64,000 nucleotides of DNA from CAWDYA01 sp963806495 (GCA_963806495.1 CAWDYA010000010.1:124001-188000); one strand, 5' to 3'. Shown: positions 1 through 9,587, counted from the first letter of the stretch. Program-made: numbers and translations. Notes: a model not told the origin generated them from the letters alone.

Positions 1-204
1 AGCTTCAAGTACGCGGCGACCCTGCAGGCGGCGCAGGCCGGCCCGGCTCCGACACTGATCCGGATCGAGACCCGCGCGGGACACGGCGCCGGCAAGCCCA
101 CCTCGAAGCTGATCGAGGAGGTGGCCGACAAGTGGGGCTTCCTCGTCAAGGAGCTCGGCTTCGAGGATCAGGCGATCAAGCGGGAGGAAGCCGCGGGGAA
201 GTAG
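1..204 (+). CDS. Prolyl oligopeptidase (S9A), C-terminal end, partial
   Basis: The frame is open from the first base to a TAG at 202-204 and gives 67 residues. The segment reads IRIETRAGHGAGKPTSK, which is the catalytic-histidine loop of prolyl endopeptidases (S9A serine peptidases that cut after proline in short peptides). The histidine in AGHGAGKP is the third member of the Ser-Asp-His triad; the Ser and Asp lie left of the window. The helix after it (KLIEEVADKWGFL) is the usual C-terminal helix of the hydrolase domain. The family assignment rests on this one motif and the C-terminal location, so it is good but not complete. The next gene converges on it, with only 7 bases between the two stops. 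Confidence 0.85.
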   Translation, partial: SFKYAATLQAAQAGPAPTLIRIETRAGHGAGKPTSKLIEEVADKWGFLVKELGFEDQAIKREEAAGK

Positions 205-211
205 GACCGGG

Positions 212-1597
212 TCAGGGCAGGGCGAGAGCGCGCAGCTTGTCGAAGGAATAGATCCCGGTGGCGTGTCCGTCCGAGAAGCTGAACTGCAGGGCGTACCGGC
301 CCACAGGGCGGATGTCCACGACCTGAACGTCTCCCGGGACACGGGAGCGGTCGAGCCGCGCCTCCCCCGTCCACTCGTCCACGCACATCGCGCACGGACA
401 GGCCAGTCTCAGCTCACGGAACGGATGCCGGGTGGCGGCCCCGTCGCTCCATTTCAGCTCGACGGCGCCGTCGCGCACCTGTGCCTCGGTCGGCCGGTGC
501 TTCACGGCCCGGGTCTTCTCGTTGACGATGCTGATCTCCCGGGCGAGACATCCCGCGACCTCCTGGAACGCCTTCGCCGAGGGGGCCGACGCGTCGGGCC
601 CCTCGACGGCCACGACGGGCTTTCCCGCGTCCCCGGCGCGCGCGATCGCGGCATCGAGCGGGATCTCGCCCAGGAACGGGACGCCGAACTGCTCGGCCGC
701 GCGCCGCCGCCGCCGCCGTGCAGGAACACGTCGGTCGACTCGCCGCAGTGCGAGCAGATGAAGCGGCTCATGTTCTCCACGATCCCGAGGATCGGCACCT
801 GCACCTGCTCGAACATCCGGAGACCACGCATGCGTCACGCCCACGGCGACGTCCTGCGGCGTCGTCACGATCACCGCGCCGGCGAGCGGCGCCGACTGCG
901 TCAGCGTGAGCTGCACGTCGCCCGTGCCCGGCGGCAGATCGATCAGCAGGTAGTCCAGCTCGCCCCAGTCGACCTGTCCGAGGAACTGCTGGATCAGCTT
1001 CGTTGCCATCGGGCCGCGCCAGATGACCGGCGTGTCGGGCCCCGTCAGCAGGCCCATCGACATGAACTTGATGCCGTGCCGCTCGACCGGGCGTATCCAC
1101 CCCTCCCGGGACCCCTGCCGGGGCCGGTCGGCGGCGCCGCCCATCATCCGGGGCACCGACGGCCCGTACACATCCGCGTCCATCAGGCCGACCCGGGCGC
1201 CGCTCGCCGCCAGCGCCAGAGCGAGGTTGGTGGCCACCGTGGACTTGCCGACGCCACCCTTGCCGCTCGCGATCGCGATCGGGTTGCGGACCAGCTTCAT
1301 ACCCCCTTCCACGGGGGGGACGCCCGAGCCGCGCACCTGGGCCGTCATGTTCACCGTCACGCCGGTGACGCCGGGGATCGCCCCGACCACCTCCACCGCC
1401 TGCTGCTTCATCGTCTCCTTCACCGGACACGCAGGCGTGGTCAGCTCGATGTCGAGCGACACGGCGCCCCCGTCGACGGCCAGGTTCTTCACGAAGCCGA
1501 GATCGACGATGTCGCGGTGCAGGTCGGGATCCTTGACGGCGCGCAGCGCCTCGAGAACCTCCTCGGGGCGCACGATATCCGTTGTTCCGGGGCTCAT
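212..1597 (-). CDS. mrp: Mrp/NBP35-family Fe-S cluster carrier ATPase with DUF59 and DUF971 domains (two compensating frameshifts)
   Basis: Product is a P-loop ATPase of the Mrp/ApbC family, which binds and transfers Fe-S clusters in the cytoplasm. Residues about 9-85 are a DUF59/MIP18-like domain. The deviant Walker A GKGGVGKS lies at 112-119, followed by DADVYGPSVPRMMG. The last ~90 residues are a DUF971 domain, a fusion seen in several phyla. The start ATG at 1597-1595 has AGGAG upstream. Oddity: the frame reads nonsense between about 833 and 712. In that stretch another frame encodes the expected FEQVQVPILGIVENMS and the CSHC metal motif, so there is one +1 shift near 833 and a compensating shift near 712 inside a GGC repeat. 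Both are best read as sequence errors. It is the last gene of the minus-strand run, 36 bases after its upstream neighbour. Confidence 0.9.
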   Translation of the reverse strand: MSPGTTDIVRPEEVLEALRAVKDPDLHRDIVDLGFVKNLAVDGGAVSLDIELTTPACPVKETMKQQAVEVVGAIPGVTGVTVNMTAQVRGSGVPPVEGGMKLVRNPIAIASGKGGVGKSTVATNLALALAASGARVGLMDADVYGPSVPRMMGGAADRPRQGSREGWIRPVERHGIKFMSMGLLTGPDTPVIWRGPMATKLIQQFLGQVDWGELDYLLIDLPPGTGDVQLTLTQSAPLAGAVIVTTPQDVAVGVTHAWSPDVRAGAGADPRDRGEHEPLHLLALRRVDRRVPARRRRRRAAEQFGVPFLGEIPLDAAIARAGDAGKPVVAVEGPDASAPSAKAFQEVAGCLAREISIVNEKTRAVKHRPTEAQVRDGAVELKWSDGAATRHPFRELRLACPCAMCVDEWTGEARLDRSRVPGDVQVVDIRPVGRYALQFSFSDGHATGIYSFDKLRALALP

Positions 1598-1633
1598 GAC
1601 GTATCACTCTCCTGTGTGGCGGTGACCAGCAAC

Positions 1634-3523
1634 CTAGCTTGACGGTGTTTTCATGTCAAGCCGGGCGCGCGCCTGCGGATTGCCCGGGTCGTCCTCCAGG
1701 ACGATACGATAGCAGGCTGCCGCCTCCTGCCGCCGCCCCTCGGCCCAGAGCGCGGCGCCGAGATTGTTGTACACCTCGTAGTAGGCGCCGCCGCTCTCGC
1801 GCGCGGCCAGCGAGAACCAGGCCTCGGCGCCACGGGTGTCACCCAGGAAATAGCGGTACAGCCCCAGGTTGAAGGCGCGCGATGGGAACCGCTGTCGCGA
1901 CACCAGACCGCGCATCCACGCCGACATCGGGGTGATCCGCGGGGGCCCGGTGAGGCCTGGCAGGCTGGATGGCGGAACGGACCCCGGGGGCGCGGGCAGC
2001 GACGGGCCCGCGGCTGGTGCGGGAGCGTCGGTACGCACGAATATGGCCGCCAGATGGTCCGCGTACACCGGCCGCCATCGGGGATCGCCGCCCAGACGGC
2101 CGAGCAGCTTCGGGTTGGTCGCGTACGGGAAGATGATCCAGCGGATTCCATAGGCGGACACAGTCGCCTCGAGCGCGGCCTGCGAGGAGAGGGCTTCCTG
2201 GTAACGCCGGTAGAACGCCTCACCCGTCACCTCGAGCCTCCCGTCGATGAAGACCGGCCCGGGCCGCGCCCAGATCATGTAGCCGCCGAAGTTCAGATGG
2301 TTCAGCACGGGGCCCGCAAGGCCGGCCGCACGCGCCCAGGCGACAGCGTCGATCGGCAGTGTCAGCCCGTTCCACCCGAAGCCGAATCGCTCGGGCCTCC
2401 GGCTCGCGATGTAATAGCCGTCGTTGACGACGCGTGCGCCGAGGATCACGGCGATCGCCGCCGATGCCGCCAGGGCCCCGCGCACCGCGAGCCGCCTCCC
2501 CCTGAGGAGCGCCTCGACCGGCAGACCCCAGGCGAGCCCCGGCAGGCAGGCGATCACCAGCAGAGGGATGTTGCGGATCATCCGGGCGGCCAGGAACATG
2601 AACGGCACCGTCAGCAGCGCTGCGGAGAACCGCCTGCGGCGCAGGAGACCGATCACGGCTACCAAAGCGAGAACCGCGAACAGCCTGAAGCAGAGAATCG
2701 GCGCCCGCGGGTAGAAGGGGAACTGGCGCGAGAGGCCGAGAGCGAAAGGAGACACGAACTCGCCGATCGTCCGGCCGAACACGTTCTGATCCTGCATCCG
2801 GGTGGCAAGCGTGAACGGAAACAGCGCGCCGCGCCATCCATAGGGGTTGACCAGCACAACGGCGATGGACGCCGTTCCCCATCCGAACAGCGCGCGATCC
2901 GGTCTTCCCCGCCGCACCCATGTGCCGGCAGCGAAGCAGCCGATCGCCGCCCACCCCAGAACGAACAGGCTGTGCGTGTTGGCCCATACCAGGTGAACGA
3001 CCGGCAGAGCCCACAGCGGAGCGCCGGGCTTCTCCGCACGACGATGCAGCAGGTACAGTGTCGTGGAGAGGAGCAGCCACGAGGCCAGTTCCGGCCGCAC
3101 CTCGTACCTCAGCTCCGAGGCGACCCCGCCCGCGAGCAGCGCCACCACGAGAGCCGTCGGGTCGAGGGGAGCCAGACGCGCCGTCCGGATCAGCATGACG
3201 TAGGTCGTCAGTATCAGCACGAGGTTGAGCAGCACGAGACCCGCGCCGCCGAGCCCCCGCTGGACCAGGGCCGCCACGACCTGGTAGCCCCAGCTCGTGT
3301 CGATGTAGGGATGATCGTTGATGGTGTAGGTGAAGGTGTCGGTGCGGGGCCAGCCGCCGCCCTCGAGGATCGACTCGCCCGCCTTCAGGTGAAACCCGAC
3401 GTCGAGGCTGCCGACCTGGCGGCACGCCAGCACCGCAACGAGCGACAGCACGAGCGCGAGCGCGAGCCGGTGCGCGGCCCGGAGCGGCTCGTCGGGAGCG
3501 AGAAGGACGGGGCGGCGAGGCAG
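1634..3523 (-). CDS. Polytopic membrane protein (GT-C-like) with C-terminal TPR
   Basis: An integral membrane protein of about 600 residues. The first hydrophobic helix is followed by a soluble loop with GFHLKAGESILEGG and TDTFTYTINDHPYIDTSWGYQ. This resembles the first periplasmic loop of GT-C/oligosaccharyl-transferase-like proteins, which carry D/W/H residues there. Many hydrophobic helices follow, then a soluble tail whose last ~60 residues look like a TPR (YYEVYNNLGAALWAEGRRQEAAACYRI). I cannot name the substrate. The start is uncertain: there is no ATG near the end of the nitroreductase gene. The frame could open at CTG 3523 just after its stop or at GTG 3451, which would begin inside the first hydrophobic segment. 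It is tightly coupled to the nitroreductase and followed by mrp. Confidence 0.7.
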   Translation of the reverse strand: MPRRPVLLAPDEPLRAAHRLALALVLSLVAVLACRQVGSLDVGFHLKAGESILEGGGWPRTDTFTYTINDHPYIDTSWGYQVVAALVQRGLGGAGLVLLNLVLILTTYVMLIRTARLAPLDPTALVVALLAGGVASELRYEVRPELASWLLLSTTLYLLHRRAEKPGAPLWALPVVHLVWANTHSLFVLGWAAIGCFAAGTWVRRGRPDRALFGWGTASIAVVLVNPYGWRGALFPFTLATRMQDQNVFGRTIGEFVSPFALGLSRQFPFYPRAPILCFRLFAVLALVAVIGLLRRRRFSAALLTVPFMFLAARMIRNIPLLVIACLPGLAWGLPVEALLRGRRLAVRGALAASAAIAVILGARVVNDGYYIASRRPERFGFGWNGLTLPIDAVAWARAAGLAGPVLNHLNFGGYMIWARPGPVFIDGRLEVTGEAFYRRYQEALSSQAALEATVSAYGIRWIIFPYATNPKLLGRLGGDPRWRPVYADHLAAIFVRTDAPAPAAGPSLPAPPGSVPPSSLPGLTGPPRITPMSAWMRGLVSRQRFPSRAFNLGLYRYFLGDTRGAEAWFSLAARESGGAYYEVYNNLGAALWAEGRRQEAAACYRIVLEDDPGNPQARARLDMKTPSS

Positions 3524-3528
3524 GAGCG

Positions 3529-4134
3529 CTACCCCTCGAGCCGGGCCGGGCGCTCCCAGCCTTCCTCGAACACGAATGCGTCGAGAGGCCTCCTCTCGCG
3601 CGGCGCCACCTCGCGGGCCCTGAGCTTCTCGGGCAGTCCGGCCGGATCGCCCGGGTACCCGATCGCGATCATCGCGACGGGATCGTGGTCCTCGTCGAGA
3701 CCGAGCATTTCGCGAGCGCGCTCGCGATCGAAGCCCGCCATCTGATGCACCCGGAGACCGCACTCGACCGCCTGAAGGCAGAGATTCTCCGAGGCAGCCC
3801 CCACATCGTGCCAGGCATGCCGGTTCGGCTTCCCGTTGCGCTGGAAGCTCAGATGCGTGACCGACAGCGCCAGCACGGGCGCCTCGCGGGCCCACGCGTT
3901 GCCTTCGGTCAGGAGGGAGGCCAGCCGCTCGAAGCCTCCGGTGTCCTCCCTGAGGGCGATCACATACCGCCATGGCTGCTCGTTGAAGCACGACGGGGCC
4001 CAGCGGGCCGCCTCGAACAGGCTGGCCAGCGTGTCCCGGGATACCGCGCGGTCGGCCCAGGCGCGCGGGCTCCAGCGCCGGGCGAGCAGGTCGTTGATCG
4101 GATGGCCGGCCGCGGCCTTCTTCTCGTGGTCCAT
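3529..4134 (-). CDS. Nitroreductase family protein
   Basis: A 201-residue flavoprotein of the nitroreductase superfamily, FMN-dependent NAD(P)H oxidoreductases that act as homodimers. Visible family marks are RRWSPRAW near residue 18, APSCFNEQPWRYVIA (FMN phosphate and active-site loop), DVGAASENLCLQAVECGL in the central helix and VAMIAIGYPGDP near the end. ATG at 4134 is chosen over an ATG 27 bases upstream because GGAGGTGAC sits immediately before it. It starts 4 bases after the stop of the unknown gene and its stop touches the next gene, so it belongs to the same operon. The natural substrate cannot be read from sequence. Confidence 0.9.
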   Translation of the reverse strand: MDHEKKAAAGHPINDLLARRWSPRAWADRAVSRDTLASLFEAARWAPSCFNEQPWRYVIALREDTGGFERLASLLTEGNAWAREAPVLALSVTHLSFQRNGKPNRHAWHDVGAASENLCLQAVECGLRVHQMAGFDRERAREMLGLDEDHDPVAMIAIGYPGDPAGLPEKLRAREVAPRERRPLDAFVFEEGWERPARLEG

Positions 4135-4138
4135 GTCG

Positions 4139-5080
4139 TCACCTCCCTCGGGAATTCGCATCCGTCAGGGCTCCCGCGACCTCGATCAGCGCGAGAGCCT
4201 CCTGCCGCGCAGGCCGCTCCCCTGTCTCCAGGAACCGGTCGCGCACACGGGCGGCGCGCCGCCATTCGGCAACCGCCGCCGGGTCCACTCCGGATCCGGC
4301 CAGCGCATCGATCACTTCCGCGAGCGGCAGCCCGCTCGAGGAGCCGTGCTTCGCGCGAAGCCGACGCTCCAGCTCGAACCCCGCCATCATGCCGGACAGC
4401 GGCAGATGCACCTCGAGCAGCGCGCGCGCCAGCTCCAGCGTATCGTCCACCTCGGCCAGATCCGCCAGCAGGTTGACCGCCTTGCGGCGCAGCAGCCATG
4501 TGTCGGAGCGGAAGGCCCGCAGCAGATCGTGATCGCGGTAGGACGACAGGACCCGCTCCTGGAGCACCCACAGCGCCATGTCGACGTCGGCCGCGCGCCT
4601 CATCCCGTGGTGATCGCGGATCTCGCGGATGTCCCGCAGGTAGTTCACGTACGTCTCGACCTCCGTGTTGCCGCGCCGCACCTCCAGCAGCTTCTCCACC
4701 GGGGGACTGAGGATGCCGTACTGATCCGGATGGACGAACCGCAGCACCACGGAGACGTTCTCGATGAACTTCAGCCCGGCATGCAGCCGGCCGATCGAGG
4801 ACGTCTCGTCGAGCGGCAGCCGGGCGATCAGGCGTGCCATCTCGGCCATGTCGATCTCCTGCTCGATATCGCTCTCGGCCGGGAAACGCCAGAACTGCCT
4901 GAAGTCCCAGTAGCGGCCGTTCTGGATCGTCTCGAGATCCCGGAAGGCGAAAGCCCGCGCCCCCGAGCGCACCGGATCGAGCGCGCGCTCGAGGCCCGCA
5001 TAGTCAGGCCGCCAGCCGTAGCGTGTTTCCATCGTCTCGTCGAACAGATCGCGGCACCGCTCCAGGTACGATGCGGTCAT
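4139..5080 (-). CDS. Conserved-looking protein of unknown function
   Basis: A 313-residue soluble, acidic and largely alpha-helical protein that I do not recognise. It has no signal peptide or membrane segment. Visible landmarks are RAFAFRDLETIQNGRYWDF near residue 40, a central segment with SPPVEKLLEVRRGNTEVET, and a C-terminal half of repeated amphipathic helices reminiscent of HEAT-like scaffolds (AVNLLADLAEVDDTLELARALLEVHLPLSG). The start ATG at 5080 is 2 bases after the stop of the FAD oxidoreductase, so the two are almost certainly translated together. Its 3' end is 4 bases from the nitroreductase start. Any function would be guessed from its operon neighbours. Confidence 0.7.
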   Translation of the reverse strand: MTASYLERCRDLFDETMETRYGWRPDYAGLERALDPVRSGARAFAFRDLETIQNGRYWDFRQFWRFPAESDIEQEIDMAEMARLIARLPLDETSSIGRLHAGLKFIENVSVVLRFVHPDQYGILSPPVEKLLEVRRGNTEVETYVNYLRDIREIRDHHGMRRAADVDMALWVLQERVLSSYRDHDLLRAFRSDTWLLRRKAVNLLADLAEVDDTLELARALLEVHLPLSGMMAGFELERRLRAKHGSSSGLPLAEVIDALAGSGVDPAAVAEWRRAARVRDRFLETGERPARQEALALIEVAGALTDANSRGR

Positions 5081-5082
5081 GC

Positions 5083-6213
5083 TCACACCCCGGCGGCCGT
5101 CGCGAAACGCGACGGGTCGAAGGCGCGCGCGGCCTCGGCGCGCCCGGGCGACAGGGCCGCACCCAGCAGGAGATCCGCCGCCAGCTCGCCCACCGCGGCC
5201 CCGGCCGTCGCGCCGGATTCCTCCAGACCGGCCACCCAGAAGAAGCCGGGCAGCCTCGGGTCGGGCCCGACCAGATAGCGTCGATCCGGTGCGAAGGTCC
5301 TCAGGCAGGCGTGGGTTCTCTCGATCCCGAAATTCTCCAGCGCAGGCAGGGCGGCGCGTGTCTTGCGCGCCAGCTCGTCGGCCACCCGCCGGGAGACCTC
5401 GGGCAAACCCGGCTCGTGCGGCTCCTCGTCGCAAGGACAGAGCGTCAGCCGGTCTCCGTCCACGCGGAAGTACAGCCCATGCTCGAGGTCCCAGACGTAC
5501 GGCCAGACCGGGTCGATGCCCCGGGCCGGTTCCGACACGAACAGATGGCGTCGGAAGGCGCGCAGCCCCGGATCGGCCAACCCGTCACCGCTCAGCCGGG
5601 CCGCGAGCTGTCCCGCCCACGCCCCCGCCGCGTCCACCACCCAGTCGGCCTCGAAGCGGCCTGCGTTGGTCTCCACCCCGTTGAGCTTGCCGCAGCTGAA
5701 AGTCAGCGACCCGGCTCGTGCGCCCGTGACCACGCGCACGCCGCCGCGCCGTGCCCCGTCGAGATACGCGGCTACCAGACGCGGCGGATCGATCTGCGCG
5801 TCGCCTGGGTAGAGCACGGCCATCGGCGAGGCCGCGCCTTCGAGCAGCGGTATGTCCCGCGCGACGGATGCCGTCTCGGCGATCGTGGCGGCGATCCCCA
5901 TCGATGCCGCACGGTCGCGCATCGCCCCGGCGGCCGATTCGCTTGCGACGAGCCGCACCGAGCCGCGCCGCTGCAGACCGCACGCGCCCGCGCCGACCGC
6001 TTCGTCCAGCAGCCTCGCTCCTTCGAGCGTCATCTCCGCGATGGCGGGGTCCTCCTCGAGCAGCGATCCGAGCAGACCCGCGTTGCGGCCCGAGGCGTGG
6101 ACGGCGAACTGCGTCTCGGCCTCGAGCAGAACGACCCGGCCGCCGGCGCCTCGTCTCGCCAGGGCCCACGCCGTGGCGGCGCCGGCGTAGCCACCCCCGA
6201 TGATGACGATCAC
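5083..6213 (-). CDS. FAD-dependent oxidoreductase (DAO family)
   Basis: A 376-residue flavoprotein of the D-amino-acid/glycine oxidase-like family. The N-terminus VIVIIGGGYAGAATAWALA is the Rossmann dinucleotide-binding motif GxGxxG for FAD, followed by the acidic end of beta-2 in VVLLEAE and the FAD-ring segment HASGRNAGLL. DWVVDAAGAWAG and the late GLEESGATAGAAVGELAADL match the second half of DAO enzymes. The GTG start at 6213-6211 overlaps the upstream RNase stop as GTGA, so the two are translationally coupled. An apparent RNase-FAD fusion of 1071 residues in this region is an artefact of the frameshift in the RNase. The physiological substrate (amine or amino acid) is unknown. Confidence 0.85.
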   Translation of the reverse strand: MIVIIGGGYAGAATAWALARRGAGGRVVLLEAETQFAVHASGRNAGLLGSLLEEDPAIAEMTLEGARLLDEAVGAGACGLQRRGSVRLVASESAAGAMRDRAASMGIAATIAETASVARDIPLLEGAASPMAVLYPGDAQIDPPRLVAAYLDGARRGGVRVVTGARAGSLTFSCGKLNGVETNAGRFEADWVVDAAGAWAGQLAARLSGDGLADPGLRAFRRHLFVSEPARGIDPVWPYVWDLEHGLYFRVDGDRLTLCPCDEEPHEPGLPEVSRRVADELARKTRAALPALENFGIERTHACLRTFAPDRRYLVGPDPRLPGFFWVAGLEESGATAGAAVGELAADLLLGAALSPGRAEAARAFDPSRFATAAGV

Positions 6214-8298
6214 GACGGCACCTCCCGCAGTGTCAGTCTTCGCGCGCGCGGCCGGGATGATTCGATCGTGAAGCGGAGACGCTGCCCCGCCTCCCTTCCT
6301 CCGCCGGACGGCAGCGTCACCGTGTACAGCGTGTCGGTCAGCTCCACTTCGGCGCGCCGCGCGTCGGCCCAGACCACGATCCCTTCCACCTCCTCGCCCT
6401 CGCGCCGCTGATAGTGCCTGAGGATCCAGTACTCGTCCGTCGCCCGTTCGGCCTCTCGCGCGGCCTTCTCCGCCTCCTCGGTCGTCGCAGCAATCCGCGC
6501 GAGCGCCTCCGCGTCGTATGGCAGGGGCTCGCCCGCGAGCGATGCCTTGATCTCGGCGGTGCACCACGAGGTCCTGGTAGCGCCGGATCGGAGATGTGGC
6601 CTGCGTGTAGGCGTCGAGCCCCAGTCCCGCGTGGGGAGCGGGCTGCAGCCCCACCTCGCCCCGCCTCATTCTGCGGCGCAACGCCCGCACGGCGACCGGA
6701 TCGTAGGCGCCGTCATCCTCGCGCCCGGGCGCACCGCCGCTGCCCGCCCCCGGCCCCGCCTCGCCGGGCGGCGCCTGGCGCCGGTAGATCGCCGGGATGC
6801 CGCGCTGCATGCAGAACGTCGCCGCGATCCGGTTGGCCAGGATCATCGCCTCGGACACGAACCTCCGGGACGGACCGCGTTCGTCGATGCGGCGCACGCT
6901 GACCTCGCCGTCCGGGCCGACCCGGATGTCCACCTCGGCCGCGCGGATGGTCACCGCGCCGGCCGACACCCGCTCGGCCTCGAGCGCCTCCGCGAGCAGA
7001 CGCAGGCGGCGCAGTGCCGCGGCGATCGCCTCCCCCGCAGCCGCATCCCCCTCGTCTCCCGCGGGCCGGGCGATCAGCCGGTCGGCGTCGTCGTACGTGA
7101 GCCGCGCCCGCGAGCGGATGATCGAGGGGACGATCTCCGAGTCGATCACCTCACCTATCGAGGAAACCGTGACCAGGAAGGAGAGGGCGGGCCGGACATC
7201 CCCCGCGACCAGGCTCGCCGCCGATTCGGCGAGCGGGCGCGGCAGCATCGACAGCTTGAGATCGGGGAAGTAGAACGTTGCCGCCCGGGACAGAGCCTCG
7301 GTGTCGACGAGGCCGCCGATCGGGATGAAATGAGACGGGTCTGCGATGTGGATTCCGATCCGCCAGGCGCCGCCGGTCACCTCGACGCTGAGCGCGTCGT
7401 CGAGCTCGGTTGTCAGGTCGTCATCGATGGTGAAGGCCACCAGGTCGGTCAGGTCGCGCCGGCACGCGGGATCGACCGGCCGCGCGGCGTCGGAGGCCGC
7501 CGCCTCCTCCACCTCGGGCGGAAACGAGGTCCGCAGCCGGTACCTGTGGATCGAGAGGTTCTCGTCCGGCCGGAACAGCCCGAGCGCTTCGAGCAGCCGG
7601 AACGCACGCTCCTGCGTCGGCCCTTCCGGCACGCCGGCCTCGTCGAGGATCGACACGGCGCCGCGGCGTGACTCCGCCTCGTCCCCCAGCAACGCGGCTT
7701 CCACCAGGTCGGCGATCGTCTCCCGGTGCAGCCGGCCGAACGCACCCTCCATGGCGTGGCCGGGCCCGCTCGCTTCCTGCTGCAGCGCACCGCGGGCGGC
7801 ATCGAGAAACTCCGCCCGCAGCGCGGCGCGCGCCTTGACCGCGGCCTCCCGCTTCACCGCTTGCTCCACGTGCTCGCGCGACCGCGGCTCGAAATCGTCC
7901 CCCTTGCGCGTGAACCAGGTGCGGTCGGCCAGCAGAGCCCGCAGCATCGCCGAGCGGGCGACCGGCGTGTCCTCCGCGAGCCCCAGCTCGGCGAGATCGG
8001 CGAGACTCATACGCTGCGGGTCCTCCACGAGGACCTCCCACAGCGAAGGCAGATCGATCTCGGCGGCCCGCGACCGCGCCGCCCGGCCATGCTCCTGCGC
8101 CGCGTCCGCGGCGCGGCCCATCGAGGCGCCGCCCGCCCGGTGGGCTACGCGCGAGAGCGTGACACGCATCTCCTTGCCTGTTTCGGTGACGACCTTGAGC
8201 CGCCCCTTCTCCTCGCCGGTGACGACCGCGGACACGAGTCCCCCTTCATCGAACAGGTCGACGAGGTCACCCGCCCCCGCGGTCATCGCTTTCGTCAT
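6210..8298 (-). CDS. RNase II/RNB-family 3'-5' exoribonuclease (frameshifted near 6556)
   Basis: Single-stranded RNA 3'-5' exonuclease of the RNB family, about 695 residues. It begins with a small beta-rich domain (residues ~12-50) rather than two clear cold-shock domains, then a helical region, then the RNB catalytic domain. That domain starts DLVAFTIDDDLTTELDDALSVE, carrying the cluster of metal-binding aspartates, and continues through DPSHFIPIGGLVDTEAL and YTQATSPIRRYQDLVVH. After VVH the reading frame breaks by one extra base near 6556. The correct frame resumes as EIKASLAGEPLPYDAE and ends RLTLREVPS with TGA at 6212-6210. This arrangement resembles the cyanobacterial/Deinococcus RNase II-like branch. 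It lies 25 bases after the VWA gene. Confidence 0.88.
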
Positions 8299-8323
8299 GG
8301 CGTCCCAATCCTCTCCGCCCGGC

Positions 8324-9586
8324 TCACAGCGCCCTCACGATCGCGGCGACTCCACGCGCGATCCCGTCGAGATCGCGCGCCTCGCATATCACGTCACAGG
8401 AAGGAGCGTAGCACGACAGGACCGAGTCGCCCGTGTCCCAGCGCGCTGCCGGCTCCGGGTTCAGCCAGATCACGCGCCGCGATCGCCCGGCCATCGCCTC
8501 GAAGGCCCAGCCTTGCGGATCGCGGAAGTTGCTGCGCGCGTCGCCGAGCACCACCAGGACCGTATCCCGCCGCGAGGTCCGCGCGCCGGTCCCGTGCGCG
8601 CGTGCCGCCTGGTAGAACGCCCTGCCGTAGTCGCTCGCCGCCTTCGGGTCGAGCGCGTCGAAGGTCTCGAGGAACCTCGAGAACGAAGCCGGCCCCTCGC
8701 CGTCCCAATCCGCCAGCCGCTGTGTGGCATCGACGCACCGGTCGACGAACAGATGGACGGTCGTCCGCCCGCGCGTCTTGAGAAAACCGCCCGCGAGCAT
8801 CAGGAACAGCGCCGACGCGCGCGCGACCGACCAGGAGACATCCACGAGCACGGCGACCCGCGGCCGCCTGGGACGGGGTGCGCGCCGTGGGATCACGAAC
8901 GGCACGCCGCCCGTCCTCAGGCTGCCCCTCATGACCCGCGGCATCCAGGGACGCCCCCGCGCGGCGCCCCGCGCTCGCCGTCCGGCGCGCAGGCGGATCT
9001 CCCGGATCATCCGGGGCACCTCGCGTGCGAGGCGCTCGTCATCCGCCGAGGTCAGGGGGGCGGCCAGGTCGAGGCGCCGCGTCCGCCCCGGTCCGCCGGG
9101 CCTTCTGCGCTCCTCGGGACGTGCTCCGGGCCGTCCTGCCGGCCGCAGGTGTCGTCCCGGCACCCCCTGTCTCGGCGCCAGGGGCTCGGCTCCGCGCGTC
9201 TCCCGCGGCTCGCGCAATATCCGCAGCCGGCCGGGACGGCGTCGCGGCCCGGGAGCGCGTGGCGTCGCGCCCGGCGTCCCCACTCCGGGCTCCTGGCTCG
9301 GGCGTCGGCGCGTCGCACCGCCTTGTCCCGCCGCCTCGCGCCGTCCCCGGCCCCGGCGCCGACCGCCCTCACGGGGCGCGGCGAAGTACGCGGCAAAGAC
9401 CCGGTCGAATCGCGGGAGGTCCTCATGGGTCTTGACGAGGCTGGCCCGCAGTGCGAGACGCACGGTCTCGCGCCGCTCGAGGCCGACCGCCCGCAGCGCG
9501 CGGGCCGCGTCGATCGCCTCGGCCGGCGACACGGGCAGTCCCGCGCGCCTCAGCTCCGAGACGAAACGCTGGATCACCCGGATCAT
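8324..9586 (-). CDS. VWA domain-containing CoxE-like protein
   Basis: A 420-residue protein with an N-terminal helical domain (about 1-70), a long Arg/Pro/Gly-rich low-complexity linker (about 72-172) and a C-terminal von Willebrand A domain. The MIDAS motif DVSWS is at residues 249-253, and SNFRDPQGWAFEAM and VIWLNPE occur near the end as in CoxE family members. These proteins work with a MoxR-type AAA ATPase in metal insertion or protein remodelling. Its ATG at 9586 follows the MoxR stop by one base, which supports a functional pair. No CO dehydrogenase genes are visible nearby, so the CoxE name denotes the domain family only. Confidence 0.85.
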   Translation of the reverse strand: MIRVIQRFVSELRRAGLPVSPAEAIDAARALRAVGLERRETVRLALRASLVKTHEDLPRFDRVFAAYFAAPREGGRRRGRGRREAAGQGGATRRRPSQEPGVGTPGATPRAPGPRRRPGRLRILREPRETRGAEPLAPRQGVPGRHLRPAGRPGARPEERRRPGGPGRTRRLDLAAPLTSADDERLAREVPRMIREIRLRAGRRARGAARGRPWMPRVMRGSLRTGGVPFVIPRRAPRPRRPRVAVLVDVSWSVARASALFLMLAGGFLKTRGRTTVHLFVDRCVDATQRLADWDGEGPASFSRFLETFDALDPKAASDYGRAFYQAARAHGTGARTSRRDTVLVVLGDARSNFRDPQGWAFEAMAGRSRRVIWLNPEPAARWDTGDSVLSCYAPSCDVICEARDLDGIARGVAAIVRAL

Positions 9587-9587
9587 C

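Noticed and set aside
2054..3745. Long plus-strand open frame of 563 codons
   Set aside because: Arg/Gln/His-rich antisense of the membrane/TPR gene; no start signals and no domain resemblance.
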